A stretch of DNA of 64,000 nucleotides from Amblyornis subalaris (GCA_018881555.1 JACAXG010000265.1:2809-66808); one strand, 5' to 3'; positions 48,333 through 60,837 are shown, counted from the first letter of the stretch. Program-made: numbers and translations. The notes: a model not told the origin generated them from the letters alone.

Positions 48333-49559
48333 ATTCCTGATATTCCTAATGCTATTTTTAGTTCCCAATTTGTGTTTCCTTTTCCTCTTTNATCATCTTG
48401 GAAGGAGAACCCGATAAGAAAATAAGGCAAGAAGGACATTCAGAGTGTGTCCTCTTGCCTCTGCTGTCACCAGGACACACTCAGGTCACGTCAGCAGCTG
48501 TGACAAAGGTGGTGAGCAGACCAAATTTTGAGTGTGGTCCAGCTTTGAGCTTCATTCCTGCCCAGGATCAGCATCCTTTTGGCTCAATTCCACTTGCATT
48601 TGAAAAATCACGGTGGATTCAAGGATTTTAATCACGCCCTGGAGACACAGAGAGCATTTTAGCTGCAGTTTCCTCTCTGCACTATACTGTAAAAATGANA
48701 TCCACCCGGGTTTTGTTTCGCCCTCCTCAGCTCCGTGCCCCTGCTCCGGCTGCTCCTTGGTTCATGGCTGGATACTTTTCTCTATTTAGCGGCGCACGGG
48801 GCCGTGCANACAGCAGCAGCCATCTCTCATGCTGTCAGCCCTTTCACCCCCAGTCAGCCTCCATATNATTTATATTCTGCTGGGTGAATGAAATTTCTTC
48901 TCAGCTCTCCCGTTCCGAGTAGGGTCCTGCATTTGCCTGGAATGAAGAGTGCAAAATCCCTTTGTTAACATNTCCGGGACAACGCATCCAGAATCCCACT
49001 CCAAACCGGGGTGTTGCTCTCGACCGTGGGGATAAAAGGCTGAGCTCCAAATATCCTGTGGAGCACAGGGGCACGAGGCAGGGTGGGGAAGGGTGGGGTG
49101 AACCCCAGAANTCCAATCTCTGACCTGGCTGTCCTGGGAGACCCTCTTGGTGGCATTTCTTGCCACAAGTCACCTCTCCCCAGGTCACCTCATAGACTGA
49201 GGCCATCCCTCCCCAGGGGGAAGAGCGTTTGGGGATTGCATAAGATTTATGGGATGCTCAGGAAAGGGCTGTGAGCTCGCAAAGCACGCAAGATAATTCC
49301 AAAGTGATATCCTTGCCTTATTTTTACATGGAAGTGCGGCGCAGTGGGAAGGAAGGGAGAGAGAAAAAAAAGGGGTTTGTTTGCTGTTGAAGAGCTGAGG
49401 GTTCCTGGGATAACGAGCACTCCCAGCCTGTTTGCATCTGCGTGGGCAGCCCTGCCAGGGCTCCACAGTCTGTTCCACATTTCTCAGCCTGCCAAGCCCT
49501 CGGTCTGAGAAACACCACCCAGCACAGGCACCCAGAGAGGGGCAAGCAGGACGCTGTAA
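48333..49559. other. intergenic, no gene seen
   Basis: Unique sequence. The stretch 48690-48910 has a conserved-looking mix of CpG and ATTTA cores. Minus-strand frames of 98 to 171 codons from 48870 to 49839 run in overlapping phases and are judged fortuitous. Confidence 0.45.
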
Positions 49560-50110
49560 ATCCACCCGGCCAAGAGGACAGGATGGGGAAGGGGGGAGCG
49601 GATTTGCACGCTGGGGACACAGGGCACCGTTCCCTGACCTGTGCTTTGTGAGCCAGGGACTGCCCCGCGAGTCCTTCGCGGCCGCCACAGGGAGCACGCG
49701 GGGGGCACGGAGATAAATCCGTGCTGGAAATCAGGGAGCGCTGGGAGACGGAGCTGAGACAGACCCGAGCGTGGAGAGAGGCGATGAGCCCCTGACAGAA
49801 TGCTCGCCCTGGCTGCGTACGCTGGCGTTGGAAAGCCATTTATCGTGGGTAACAGCGCGGGGAAACGCGGCTTCTGCCCGCGCCAAATTGCTCCTTTTAC
49901 AGGGCAGAACAGCCCGTGTCAGCCAGCCCGGGACACTTTCGNTTAACAAATGCCACTCGGGGACGGTGCACACACGCACAGGGACACCAATCCGTGCGTG
50001 CGATGGCCCTGCTGATGGGGCAGCCCCGCAGGATTTTAGGGAGGGACGCCCAGCATCAGNCTCGTAAAAGGATGGCAGCAGCTTCTGGATGGCGGGACTC
50101 ATAAAACTTC
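49560..50110. promoter_or_regulatory. CpG-island-like segment with NotI site
   Basis: From 49621 to 50040 I counted about 36 CpG dinucleotides in 420 bases at about 61% GC, roughly 0.9 of the undepleted expectation. That would satisfy the usual length, GC and CpG criteria for an island. It contains gcggccgc (NotI) at 49678-49685 and a small hairpin, ccgcga/tcgcgg, at 49665-49681. No TATA box, named gene or convincing first exon was found. Open frames on both strands are long because the DNA is GC-rich. Confidence 0.6.
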
Positions 50111-50387
50111 CGCTTGCTGTGGGTTCTGCCAGCTGCTTGGCAGAGTGCTGAATCAGGACTGGAATTTCTCGGGAAGGCGATGGAAAGGTCAGGACGCAAT
50201 ACTAAAAATAGTTGTTTGTCCCATCTGGATCTAATCACTCCNATTTTCTGCCTATATAACCTTTTCCTGATGAATATATTATCCAAATGCACTCCTCAAA
50301 CTGCTGTTCGAAAAATCAGACCTTTGGATGCTTTCTGACCTCTTTGACGTCCTCCCCTTTCCAGAGAAAGCGCAGGAGGAGCAGAGC
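50111..50387. other. intergenic, no gene seen
   Basis: Short unique stretch between the CpG-rich segment and a CR1 fragment. Confidence 0.5.
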
Positions 50388-50487
50388 AGGGATGGGGCAG
50401 CCACAGCTTCCCTGGGCAACCTGGGCAACCTCACTGCCCTCCCAGGCAGGAATTTCTTCCCAACATCCTATCTAAGCCCCTCTCCTT
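50388..50487 (-). mobile_element. CR1 LINE internal fragment
   Basis: Minus-strand piece with gggatggggcagccacagctt, a duplicated 'gggcaacct' and ttcttcccaacatcctatct. Both the 3' tail and the 5' part are missing, so it is an internal remnant. Confidence 0.82.
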
Positions 50488-51648
50488 ACGTGTGATGGCA
50501 TTAATAAAAGCAGCAGATCTGCGGCTGGGATAAAGCACATCCCAGCTGTTCACCCTGTGGATCCCTCTCNTGGGAATGAGTGAGAACCACTCCACTCATT
50601 ATTACCTCTGCTCTTCTGAGGTAGCAGCTCCCCTCTGCAGGCAGGGCCTGGAGCAGCTGATGGTCTGTTAGGGGANCTGATTATGACTTTGCACTTCTTT
50701 TTTTTTTTGAGAAGCAACATTTAAACATTTGCTTTTATTTACTCCCCTAGACTCAGACCCCGCTGTTCGTCTGCACACGTGAAACACACACCAAAGGCAA
50801 CCTTGCAGCCGATTTTGCTCGGTGCCAGGTCACACACATTCCACGAAGTTCAGGGAGAAATGACAGAGCATTTCATCCGTGGCTGTCTCACTGGGAGGCT
50901 CGGAGATAACAACAGCAGCTTCCAGCTACCGAGTGAGCTCGGGCTGTGATGCAAATAATTGTTACTGCCATTATCTTTGAAGGCAGATGTTTGGTGTCCC
51001 TGGGAGAAAAAAATAGGATCTCACTCATACTTCTAAAAAAACCCTTGTTTTCCCACGTTGTAATAACTCAGCAGANAATGATACGACTGAGCTGAAATAT
51101 GAAGGGGGAAAAAAAACATTTCTATAAATGACAGAAAGGATTAATATAATTCATCTCCTATTTATTAGTGGTCTTCTGTTGTCAGGAAGCGCTAGAAAGC
51201 GCACATAAATGGAAACAAATTGTAAATTATCTCAGCAATGTTCTGCCAGGTGAACCTGATAGGAAAACTCCTGAATAAATCACCTGGCGTGTTTATAAAC
51301 GAAGCAAACAACCAGCCAAATCTCAGTGGAGGCAGCTTGCAGCCGTTTTATCGCACTGGGAAATGCAGGACGGGGCTGGGGAATGTCACTGGGGTGGGTC
51401 AGGGGCTGAACTTTCCCTGGACTTGACCCCAGAGCTGGGAAAGGAGGGCAGCACATCCATGCCGGCCAGGAGGATGGAGCTGGATGCGTTCAGCTGCAGT
51501 GGGAGAACACAGAAAGGCAAAAAAAGCCAACAAAGCAAGTCCCCAAACTTACTCCAAAATGTCCACAACCAGGAAAGCATCGNTGGTCACCCCTGGAAAT
51601 GTTATCCTCACTGGCCATTCCGTGCTCACCGAGCCTGACCTGTTCCTA
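50488..51648. other. intergenic, no gene seen
   Basis: Unique sequence, no repeat recognised other than short T and A runs near 50700 and 51105. Confidence 0.5.
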
Positions 51649-51697
51649 TGGACTTGCTCATCTCGGAGGTCTTTTCCAGCCTTTCTGATTCCGTGGG
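51649..51697 (+). mobile_element. very short CR1 LINE 3' end
   Basis: The phrase ggacttgctcatctcggagg, then tcttttccagcc and tgattccgtggga, matches the terminal 50 bases of the CR1 type seen at 3600. Confidence 0.6.
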
Positions 51698-53227
51698 ATG
51701 GTGGCCACTGGAGGGTTCACCTGCCTCGAGGGGACAGCAGGACGCAGCTGGAGCAGGGACACGTCTGTCCCGGGCAGGTCCTTCACCCCAGCGCCGCCTG
51801 GCTCTGGACATCCCCGGCCCGGGGCAGGAGAGGGACAGTTGGACACCTCTTGGTCACACAGACAACTGGAAGGGACAACCCTGGGAGCTGCCATCCTGGA
51901 AAACCTCGTCAGGAATCCCGAGGCTCTGTTTGGGAAAGCTGAGATCATTTTACAGCTCAGTCATTATGGGCATCGCTTGGCTCTTCCCACACTTATCTCA
52001 GGACTGCTGCCTCATTCCCCATCATCTTCATCCAAACCAACGATTTAGGAATGTGACATTATAGCAAATACTTCACTGAAGCTGAGGTAATTTACTGCAT
52101 TTCCTAAAGCTGAAGTGAGATAAATCAGAGCTGCAGTCTCCAATAGTTTATCACAAGCGTTTTGCTGTTCTTGGCCAACACAAGGAATTGTTTCAGCAGT
52201 TCTTGAATTGAAAGAGATTTAATCCACAGGTCCACTTGGAGTCTAATAATTTTCTTTCTTGTCCATTTCTCGGAACAGCTTTCCTTTGGAATGGTTCATT
52301 TTGTTGAGCTCCCATCTTCATTTACAGCTTGGACCATTTTTTTGTGTGTGTGTTTAGACCAAGATGTGCAGTCCCAGCTGGAGTGATAAAAATACCCAAG
52401 GCATTTTAGGTCAGGACTGAGGTNTTTTAAAGCTGCTTGCAGACATTGCCACAATACCTACTCATACTGGCCAGGACCGAGCATGAAAATTCCNTTTCCA
52501 ACTCTCCTTCCCAAACTGGAGTGGTCATTCCTTCAACATCCTGGGGCTGATGTGCTCTAAATTCCTCAAATGCCAAAATTTTAGAAGTGAGACAGTTGAA
52601 GAAAAAGAAAACCCCAAAAGTTTTCAAAGTCTGTGCAGAAGTGTCGGGGTATTTTTTTTTCAGAATGGCTTTAGTTTTGTCAAAACTCAGTTTTCTCTCN
52701 GCTCCCTGCTTTCAATTTCATAATTTGTGATGAGCACTTTCAACATCTTTAAAAAAAAAATCACAGGGTTTTGCTGCAGCTCCCACACAATAATTTATTT
52801 GTAAGACAATCCAGTGGCTGCTGAGAAAAAAAAATTGAAAAAAAATCATAAAGCAGTCATTATTTTAATAGCTTCTTTAGGGAGTTACACAGTCAGAAAT
52901 CAGGTGTGACCTGCAGGGAGGAATTATTCCAAGTCCTCTGTGAGTTGTTCCATCGCCCAGGACAGACCAGCTGAGGACTCTGGAGCTGCAAATCCCCAAA
53001 GTATTTCCAAAATAAAGCTCAGATTTGACTGCCCTTTGGGATCTTTGGTGCTCTTATCNGTCTTAAATCTCCGGCAAGGACAAGTGGTTGAAAAGCGTCT
53101 CCTAAAATTGCAGNTAGAACACGAAGAGATCCTTAAAAAACCCTTTACAGGAAAAAACAGCCCACAGAGTTTTCTCCNTGATTTTAGTTTGCCAATTTTG
53201 GCACCATCAGGGTGTCATTATGTTGAG
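51698..53227. other. intergenic, no gene seen
   Basis: GC-rich to 51950, then AT-rich unique sequence with A and T runs near 52660, 52750 and 52830. No gene recognised. The open frame at 52940-53350 runs into CR1. Confidence 0.5.
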
Positions 53228-53671
53228 AGAGTCCAGAGGAGGCAGAGGGATGGAGCAGCTCTGCTGGGAGGAAAGGCTGGGAGAGCTGGGGTTGTTCATC
53301 TGGAGAGGAGAAGCTTCGGGGTGACCTCATTGTGGCCTTCCAGGACCTGAAGGAGCCAACAGGAAAGATGGAGAGAGACTCTTTACAAGGGATGGACGGA
53401 CAGGACAAGAGGGAATGGCTTCCCACTGCCAGAGGGCAGGGTCAGATGGGATATTGGGAAGGAATTGTTCCCTGTGAGGGTGGGGAGGCCCTGGCACAGG
53501 TTGCCCAGAGAAGCTGTGGCTGCCCCTGGATCCCTGGAAGTGTGCAAGGCCAGGCTGGACAGGGCTTGGAGCAGCCTGGGATAGTGGAAGGTGTCCCTGC
53601 CCATGGCAGGGGGTGGGACTGGATGGGCTTTAAGGTCCCTTCCAACCCAGGCCNTTCCAGGAGTCTGTGAC
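53228..53671 (+). mobile_element. CR1 LINE, near full-length 3' segment
   Basis: Plus-strand CR1 of 444 bases from gagagtccagaggaggcaga through cctcattgtggccttccagg, the gagactctttacaaggg variant and cttcccactgccagagggca to a diverged tail. Over most of its length it is nearly identical to the copy at 20728. Few ambiguous bases. Confidence 0.95.
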
Positions 53672-54195
53672 ACATTCGAGCAGCAACACAAAGAATGGAG
53701 ATCAGACANAGCCCCCACTGAACCATCCCCAGCATTCAGGCAGGACAAAGACTGATTTAAAGGCTCCCTGAGTGGGTTTTCAGGCATTATAACATTTTCT
53801 CTTTGAACTGGAAGACAGATACAACTTCTCTTTAGCTGCTTAACCTGCGGATTTATAAAAAATCAAGGAACTGCCTTAATCTACTACAGAAATAACATTT
53901 TCTGTGCTTATAGAAGCAGTTATATTTACACTTTAGCAGTATTAGTAGTACTATTGCTATTACTTCTCTGTTGGTACTATCTGGATTTTACCAACCCAAA
54001 CCAAGAGATGCCTGACCAAAAGGGTTTAAAAGTGCTACAGAAACAAAACAGATGCTACAAGANGAAAAAGAGAAGCAAATTTCCCCGAGTCAAGATGAGC
54101 GTCACTGGAAGAGGTGGAATTTGTTTCTAGGGATGTTGATCCATGCAGTTGCAAAGCTCCCCAACTGACTCTTTTGCAGTTTCCTAACTCTTTCA
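53672..54195. other. intergenic, no gene seen
   Basis: AT-rich unique stretch with a short TAGTA-type run near 53938-53955. Confidence 0.5.
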
Positions 54196-54490
54196 CAATC
54201 CCATAATCATTAGGGTTGGGAAAGATGTCCNGGATCATGGAGTCCAAGCTGTGCCCCATCCCCACCTNGTCCCCAGCACTGAGTGCCACNTCCAGCCCTT
54301 CCTTGGACACCTCCAGGGGTGGGGACTCCAAACCTCCCTAGGCAGTTCCAATGCCTGACCACCCTTTCCNTGGAGAAATTCCTGCTGATGTCCAACCTGA
54401 CCCTTCCCTGGCACAGCTTGAGGTCNTTCCCTCTCTTCCTTGTTCCCTGGGAGCAGAGCCCGACCTGCCCAGCTCCACCCTCCTGTCGTG
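54196..54490 (-). mobile_element. CR1 LINE, same subfamily as 41848
   Basis: Minus-strand CR1. The 3' end is caatcccataatcattaggg, followed by ggacacctccaggggtgggg, actccaaacctccctaggca and cctggcacagcttgaggtc blocks. Confidence 0.9.
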
Positions 54491-57400
54491 TTATATATCA
54501 GGAATTTCAGGAGGCGGGGTGGAATTGTGTCCTCGTGGAGCCCATCTATTCCTGACTGNTGGCTCTGACAGCTGAGCAAGTTCCTGATGACAATTCCATT
54601 CCCTTTTCCTCCGAAAGCAGGAAATCTGCTGTGCCCGGGCCCCTCGCTGCTTGTCCTTGTGCCATCAGCAGGATGTGTTCTCCTGCTTCCAGGATTTTCC
54701 CGCAGACAGCTCCCAACTCCACCAACTGGGCTGCTGTTAAATCAGATCAAGCAGCTCCCAGCTCCTTCCCTTCCATCCACGTGCCCTTCCCCCCGCATCC
54801 CGACTCCGCGGGAAAATCGGGAAATGTTTTAAGCAAGTGTTGTTAATAGAGCCCCATTTGGCACTTACATCCTATATTAACATATCAAACACAGTTTAAC
54901 ATTCAAAATATCTCCTGTCTGGCAGCCAGGAAATTATGCCATAATGTTAATGCACGTGGCCTTATTAAATTTTGCCTCCATAATAGGGAGTCTGTTCTAA
55001 GGCAAAGGGAAGAGCCATATATCACAGATATTGCAGCACACACCAGCACTGCAAAGATAAAATCTCGAATACGTGCGCATGCAGCTGCTATCCGAGCATC
55101 TTTTATTTTGGATATCTTTATTAAAGAACTTNGTTTGTCTGGAAAATAAACCAAGGACTCAATGAGCCACTGTAGGCAGAGAGAGCAGGCACCCGGGGAA
55201 AGGGGATGGCAGAGGGAAAACAATAAGGAGTGAACGCCAAGGGCACCTAAAACAGTGTAAAATCACACGAAATTGGGGCAATCCTACCTGCACCATCTCT
55301 TCCCACTGCTGTCCCACCGCTTGGATCCAGTGAGGCAGAGCAGTTCACTGACCTGACTGGAATTTAACTCTGGAGGGGGAAAAATTGCTTTCTGCCAGCT
55401 CATGGAACNCCTCTGCATGGATACCTTCACCATCCCAAGGAAAGAAGTGTCACAGCCAAGGAAATGGTGCGGGGGGAAAGAAGGAGAAGCTGAATCCATC
55501 AGCAGGTTGTGAATGAATCCCACNGTGAGGAAATGCAGCCAGTTTAAAAAAGTCCTCCACGCAACCAACTGAAACTTGAAATCCATGGGTTTTTCCAGTT
55601 TTAGGTAATTTGAATCTAATGCCTACATTTCCTAGAACTGATGTTTTGATTTTATTTTTAATTCACCAGCAAGACACTGCAAGGAACTCCTGCATATTTC
55701 TCTCTATAAAAACATCCATTCTCTGACAGTTCCACAGCAACCTGAGCAAAGAGGGCCCAACCATTCCGGAAAAGAGGGAGAAAAAGAAATNATTGGGATA
55801 TCTGAACAAAACTGAGCGGTCTCTAACCGACTTTCCCAGCTGAAATTCGATTTGTCTCACTCTTAAGAAACGGGAAAAGGGGACCTGGAGCGTCCNGCAA
55901 CTGCACCCACATTCCTGGGTCCTGCTGTTCACAGTTTCCCTCCAGAACACACTGATTTTGGCATCATTTTGAANTAATCCTGGATAAACGTAGCCCGGCT
56001 GCTGAATTCCCTGCTCCTGCACTTCTCGGGCTGTTCCCAGGACCCGCAAAAGTCAACAGAATTCAAGCTTCCCACCGGAGCCGACGGAGCTTTGGATCTT
56101 TCTGCTGTGGCTAATTAATCTTGTTCATTAGTTACTCCCCAGGTCCTGCTCCCCCTTCCTCATCACTTCGTGCTAGGGCACATTATTCTTGTCTTTTAAC
56201 TATTAATTGTTGCTGTTCAGGCCCTTCCTGGGATGCACCAGGATTAAACCCCAGAAATCCCCCTTCCTTCTCTCGCCGGTGCTGGGGGGAGCGGGGAGCC
56301 GGGATGTGGCAGGTGCAGTTTGGCTTTTTTTGCCAATTAAAAAGCAAATTTGTGCTAACTGATGGGTAATCTGCCCTGGGAACCACCGGTGGCATTATGG
56401 GATGCCTGGGGAAAATGTTCATTAAGCAAATTCCTGCACGGCTGGCACGGCTCTGACGCCTCCACGTCTTGTGGCTGTTGCAAGGTGAGTTTCCTACATT
56501 TTCACCCTTGGGTTTTTGTCCTGTTCTCGCTGTATAAAGCACTGATATCTTTTCTAAACCAAGGGACAAAGGGAGTCAGGGGTAAAATGGGTCAAACCAA
56601 CCATTAATCTGCTTTTTGTTGACTCAGTTTTTGTAGTGGTGCAAAGAAAAAAAACCCCAAACCGAAACAACAAAAAATACACAAAAACCCCAAGAGCAAG
56701 CCAACAACTCTTTTACTTGTCTACTTATTTAATGGATAATATTGTTATATGTGTGTGTATATCTATGTATGAAGTATGAGAATGAAATTCATATTCACCA
56801 AGTAGCAAAACAAGTGTGGCACCAGCTGAGCTGGTGACCTGCTCTACTTCACAGCTGGACCCAGGTCTGGCATCTCAACCTACTCCAAATTTATGATATA
56901 TTTTNTTGATACAGATGATACATCACATATCATGTATGGTATGTGATGTGTAAAGCTTCTATGCTAACATAGAGCAGAGAGTAAACAGTGCAATTACCTC
57001 TTTTCTTTCTGTACAACCCAACATTTGGAATGTTATCCCAGGCTTGCACCACACAAAAGCAAAATGAAATGGAATTTTGTGTGCCAAAATCCTTACTGAG
57101 CGGCAATTTCCACTTACCACTTGCAAATACTGATCCATGATTAAATTACTTTTTCCCTTTGCATTGTGTGGAGCTCTTGAAAGCTCTTTTTGGGTACTTT
57201 GAGAGAGCATAAGCCACATAAAATCTCGAAGTGAGGACTTCCAAAGCTCAAAGTCTGTTTGAAAATGTCCAGCAGACTGAGCAGTGCTCAGAGGAAATGT
57301 CCTGTACGGTGCCCTGGGTGGTGATTCCGGAGATATCCTATTTCCTGTGGGGTAGCAATGCAGTGGCCCAAGCTTCCCTGCACTGTGGCCAGCAAAAGGA

Positions 57401-60400
57401 TGAGGATTAAAGGAGCTCATGCCCGTTCAGGCATTTGTAATCCCTTAGCAGGCAGAATGAATCCTTTCCCATGTTCCCATTGCANGTGTGCCACAATCCT
57501 TCAGGAAAACCCCTCCCAGCAGCTCCAGAGTTCCCTGGCTCTGTGCAGGGACCATCCTGCAGAGACACAATCCCTTGGGAGAGCCTGGCACGGGAGGTGT
57601 AGGAAGTGGAGAGAGGATCATCAGTGGGGCAAAGCCAGCCCTTGTCCTCTGAATCCACACCACAGTCTCGGGAGAAGTGTTCTNCAGGTGCTGCAACTCC
57701 TTTTTGAGAGCACTCAGTGTAAATTCATGTGCAGACACCGTGGGTGTGCAAGGGGTCGATATATATATAATATTACATCCATATGCAGGGCTGGATTTGA
57801 TGCTGGATTTAAGGGGGATTGTGCTAAAGAGCCCAGATCTGAGCCCAAGGTTGGTGCTGTGTGTTTGGGCACACCGTGCCCGTGTGACAAAGCAGCCTGT
57901 GTTTGTTTTACAGAGATATTTTCCATAATCACCTGCCCCAGAGCTGGGGAATGAAAAGCCACAGGAGCCTTGCACTTGTGTGTGTTCTACTGACTCGCCC
58001 AGTTTTAGTGGTGTCTTTTATTAAAGNGAGATTTTGGAACAAAGCAGCCTCTCAACTGCTAAACCAGCTTCATTCCCAACACCTAAATTCTAATTTTAAG
58101 CTAAATCTGGAAAAAAAGCCCCACAAAACCACCGCAGTTTTTAAGCAAAACCAACGTATTGAGTGCCAGGATCTGATCTCTTCGTGCCTAAATGACCACC
58201 CTTCATCATTTCCCTCTCTTCTTGTTTGCTTCCCGAGGCTGGGGGCAGCTCAGGGTTTCTTTCCTGTGGGAGCTGTGAGGCAGGAGGAAATAAATAACAT
58301 CTTTTACAGTCCCACGCTGTCGATAGAGATGCCAGATTAACGGCTCTGGAGAATGATGAGCCCTGATACAATCCAGGGCAAAGAATTGTGTCTGCAGGAA
58401 AAAATAATAGTAACAAAGTGCATTAGTTGCCTTTCTTCAATAATTCTCTGCTCCTTGTTGCCTCACTGGCTGGAGAGGGACGAGCCTGGGGGACAGGATT
58501 GAGGGGAGCCACGAGTTGCATAACTCGACATAAACTTTGACGATGTTTAGCACTTATTTTCTCTTTTCTGGGGTTTTTAATGGCCCACAGGAATTATGGT
58601 TTGTACCAGGTGGGTTTGGTTTCAATGTGGGGACAACAGATGTGCTTCTAAAAACTGGTTTTAAATCAGAACAGAAATCTTTGAAAGAGTTTTCTTGGAA
58701 AATCATGGAAAAGACGGTCAGGTTTTTATTTTTGTTACTTCTGTCTCTTTGAATGACCCTTTCAGGAGATGGATCTTACTTTTTGCTCTTGAATAATAAT
58801 TTCCCCCTTCTTTTAAATCTGAAGGAGGAGGACACTTCTCAGACCATCCCATTATATCCCAGAGCATCCCATCCCATGCTGGCACTTGGTGCTTCCTTGG
58901 TTTATTGGCCTTTGGCGTCAACCTGTCCTTTGTGAATAATAGCACCAAATATCTGGAATAAAACTTTGGTATCCAAAAAAAGAAAAAGTCAACTAAAATA
59001 TCAAGCTTTTACAAGGAGGAGAAGAAAGAGGCACGGGATTTAAACGAAGCCTGACAAAGCAAGCTATTATACACTGTTAAAAAAAACCCCTTCTGGCTGA
59101 AAACCTCAGTGATAGGTAATTATATTTCTAAGTGAGGCAATCATTGTTAAGCTATGAAGAATATAATTAATTTTATAACGTTCTGTAGTGTTGTAGTCAA
59201 TGCAGATAATAGACTTTTGGAGATATTAGCTGTCCAAACACATCCAAGTCGTTTAAAGGNTCTCATTGTGCATTCTCTTAACCGAAGTCAACAGTAATAA
59301 AGCCCTTTTCTGTCACTCGGGTAAACCCACACAGGGGCTGAGCTTTGCTGAAATGAATGAGCTGAGCTCAAAGAAATGGGTGCAGCTCCAGTTCACAGAC
59401 ATCCCACCAGTTTCCAGCTTTATTCCAGCAGGTTTTTGGTTTGCAAACACGGCACACTTTAGTTTGCAGTGGGCCAGATTTGTCTGTTATACAATCACAC
59501 TGATTCAAGCTAAAGATTTATAGGAGAGGGGGAAAAAAAAAAAAAGAACTAAGCCAAACAAAAATCTAAAGAAACAATTATTCTTGCAGATTAAGGACCA
59601 TCAGGGCCACTCTCATGGATCTTATCAGGGACAACAGAGAATCCTTCAGGGGAAAAATTCATGAAGCGAATTGCAAACGTGTGAAAAGAAGTTTAAAAGC
59701 AGGAACGACTCTTTAGACCAGTGAACAAAGCCCTGAGATCCTAACACAAAAGCTTTGACGTGTAAAAATACTCTTCTGCTTGCAAAAAAAAATCGATTCT
59801 GGTTCCAAGATCAGTCTGTAGCTACGATCTCTGAAGGATNGAGAGAGGATCAGAGCTCAAACAAGAGGCAAGCAGTTCACATCTTTGGAGCAAAGCTGGG
59901 GTCTGCAGAGGGTTGTGCAAACAGGAACCTTTGGGGAGCAATAAATGCTTGGAGAGAGAGCAAGGAGCAGCAGATTGCACTGTGTCCCCAGTCCCCACTC
60001 CACAGCTCAGAGATGATTGTTTCCTCTATTTTTAACACCCCTGACAAGCAGGACTGAGTGTTTTAGGGTGGACAGGGTGATGCTCAGGAGAAAAAGAAGA
60101 TACTGGTGTGGCACAGAGCTGCTCAGCAGAGGAGTCTGGACCTGCCCAAGAGTGGTGGGAATGTCCTGTGCAGGGCCAGGAGCTGGACTTTGAAGATCCC
60201 TGTGACCTCGTTGGTGGGATGGGAACCTCTGGNAGGGTCACCTTTGGGTGGGCACAACACACACAGCCCAGTGGGGAGGGTGGGCAGTGGTATGGGCTCT
60301 GTGGGGGCACAGAGGTGTCAGCAGGGCAGATCCAGGTGGAGGGGACCAAAATGCCCACGCTGTTGATTCCCAGAGAGGCTTTTTGGGGCCAGGAAAAATG

Positions 60401-60480
60401 CCACCTCCTTGCCTCTGAAAGCAGCCCCTGGTGACAAGGGGTGTCCATAGGATTTTACCAGCCTGGCAGAAAGGGAAATA
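54491..60480. other. 6-kb interval without recognised CR1
   Basis: The longest stretch of the window with no CR1 that I can see. It contains conserved-looking blocks near 54830-55110 and 56100-56490 and a 10-bp inverted repeat at 56920-56949. A short TA run lies at 57762-57776, and an A run follows near 59533. Long overlapping open frames at 57358-57975 on both strands show no recognisable domain. No gene could be named. Confidence 0.5.
56920..56949. repeat. inverted repeat, 10-bp arms
   Basis: The arms acatcacata and tatgtgatgt are perfect complements around a 10-base spacer. The surroundings are AT-rich. Confidence 0.75.
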
Positions 60481-60761
60481 CCATGGAATCATGGAATATC
60501 TTGAGCTGGAAGGGATCCACAAGGATCACTCAGTCCAACCCCTGGCTCTGCACAGACACTCCAACAATCCCAGCCTGTGCATCCCTGGGAGCGTTGTCCA
60601 AACNCTCCTGGAGCTCTGGCAGCCTTGGGGCCGNGACCATTCCCTGNGGAGCCTGATCAGTGCCCACCACCCTCTGGGGGAAGAACCTTTCCCTGATATC
60701 CAGCCTGACCCTCCCCTGGCGCAGCTTCAGCCATTCCCTGGGTCCTGTCCCTGCTCACAGA
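60481..60761 (-). mobile_element. CR1 LINE, third subfamily
   Basis: Minus-strand CR1. The 3' end is ccatggaatcatggaatatc, followed by ttgagctggaagggatccac, an actcagtccaacccctggct block, catccctgggagcg and ttccctgatatccagcctga. Its diagnostic blocks also occur in the fragment at 44375. Confidence 0.9.
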
Positions 60762-60837
60762 GAAAAAGGTGGAAAGAACCAAGGAATTTATTTTTCCCCA
60801 CCTTTCCATGCTCCCTAAAGTTAATTTAGGCCCCGAG

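Noticed and set aside
49185..49839. Two overlapping minus-strand frames of 170 and 171 codons
   Set aside because: Both are open in different phases over the same GC-rich DNA, which is expected where stop codons are rare. No domain is recognisable in either.
57358..57975. 198-codon plus and 176-codon minus frames on the same DNA
   Set aside because: Overlapping open frames on both strands without a recognisable domain; the plus frame also contains ambiguous codons. Judged fortuitous pending homology search.
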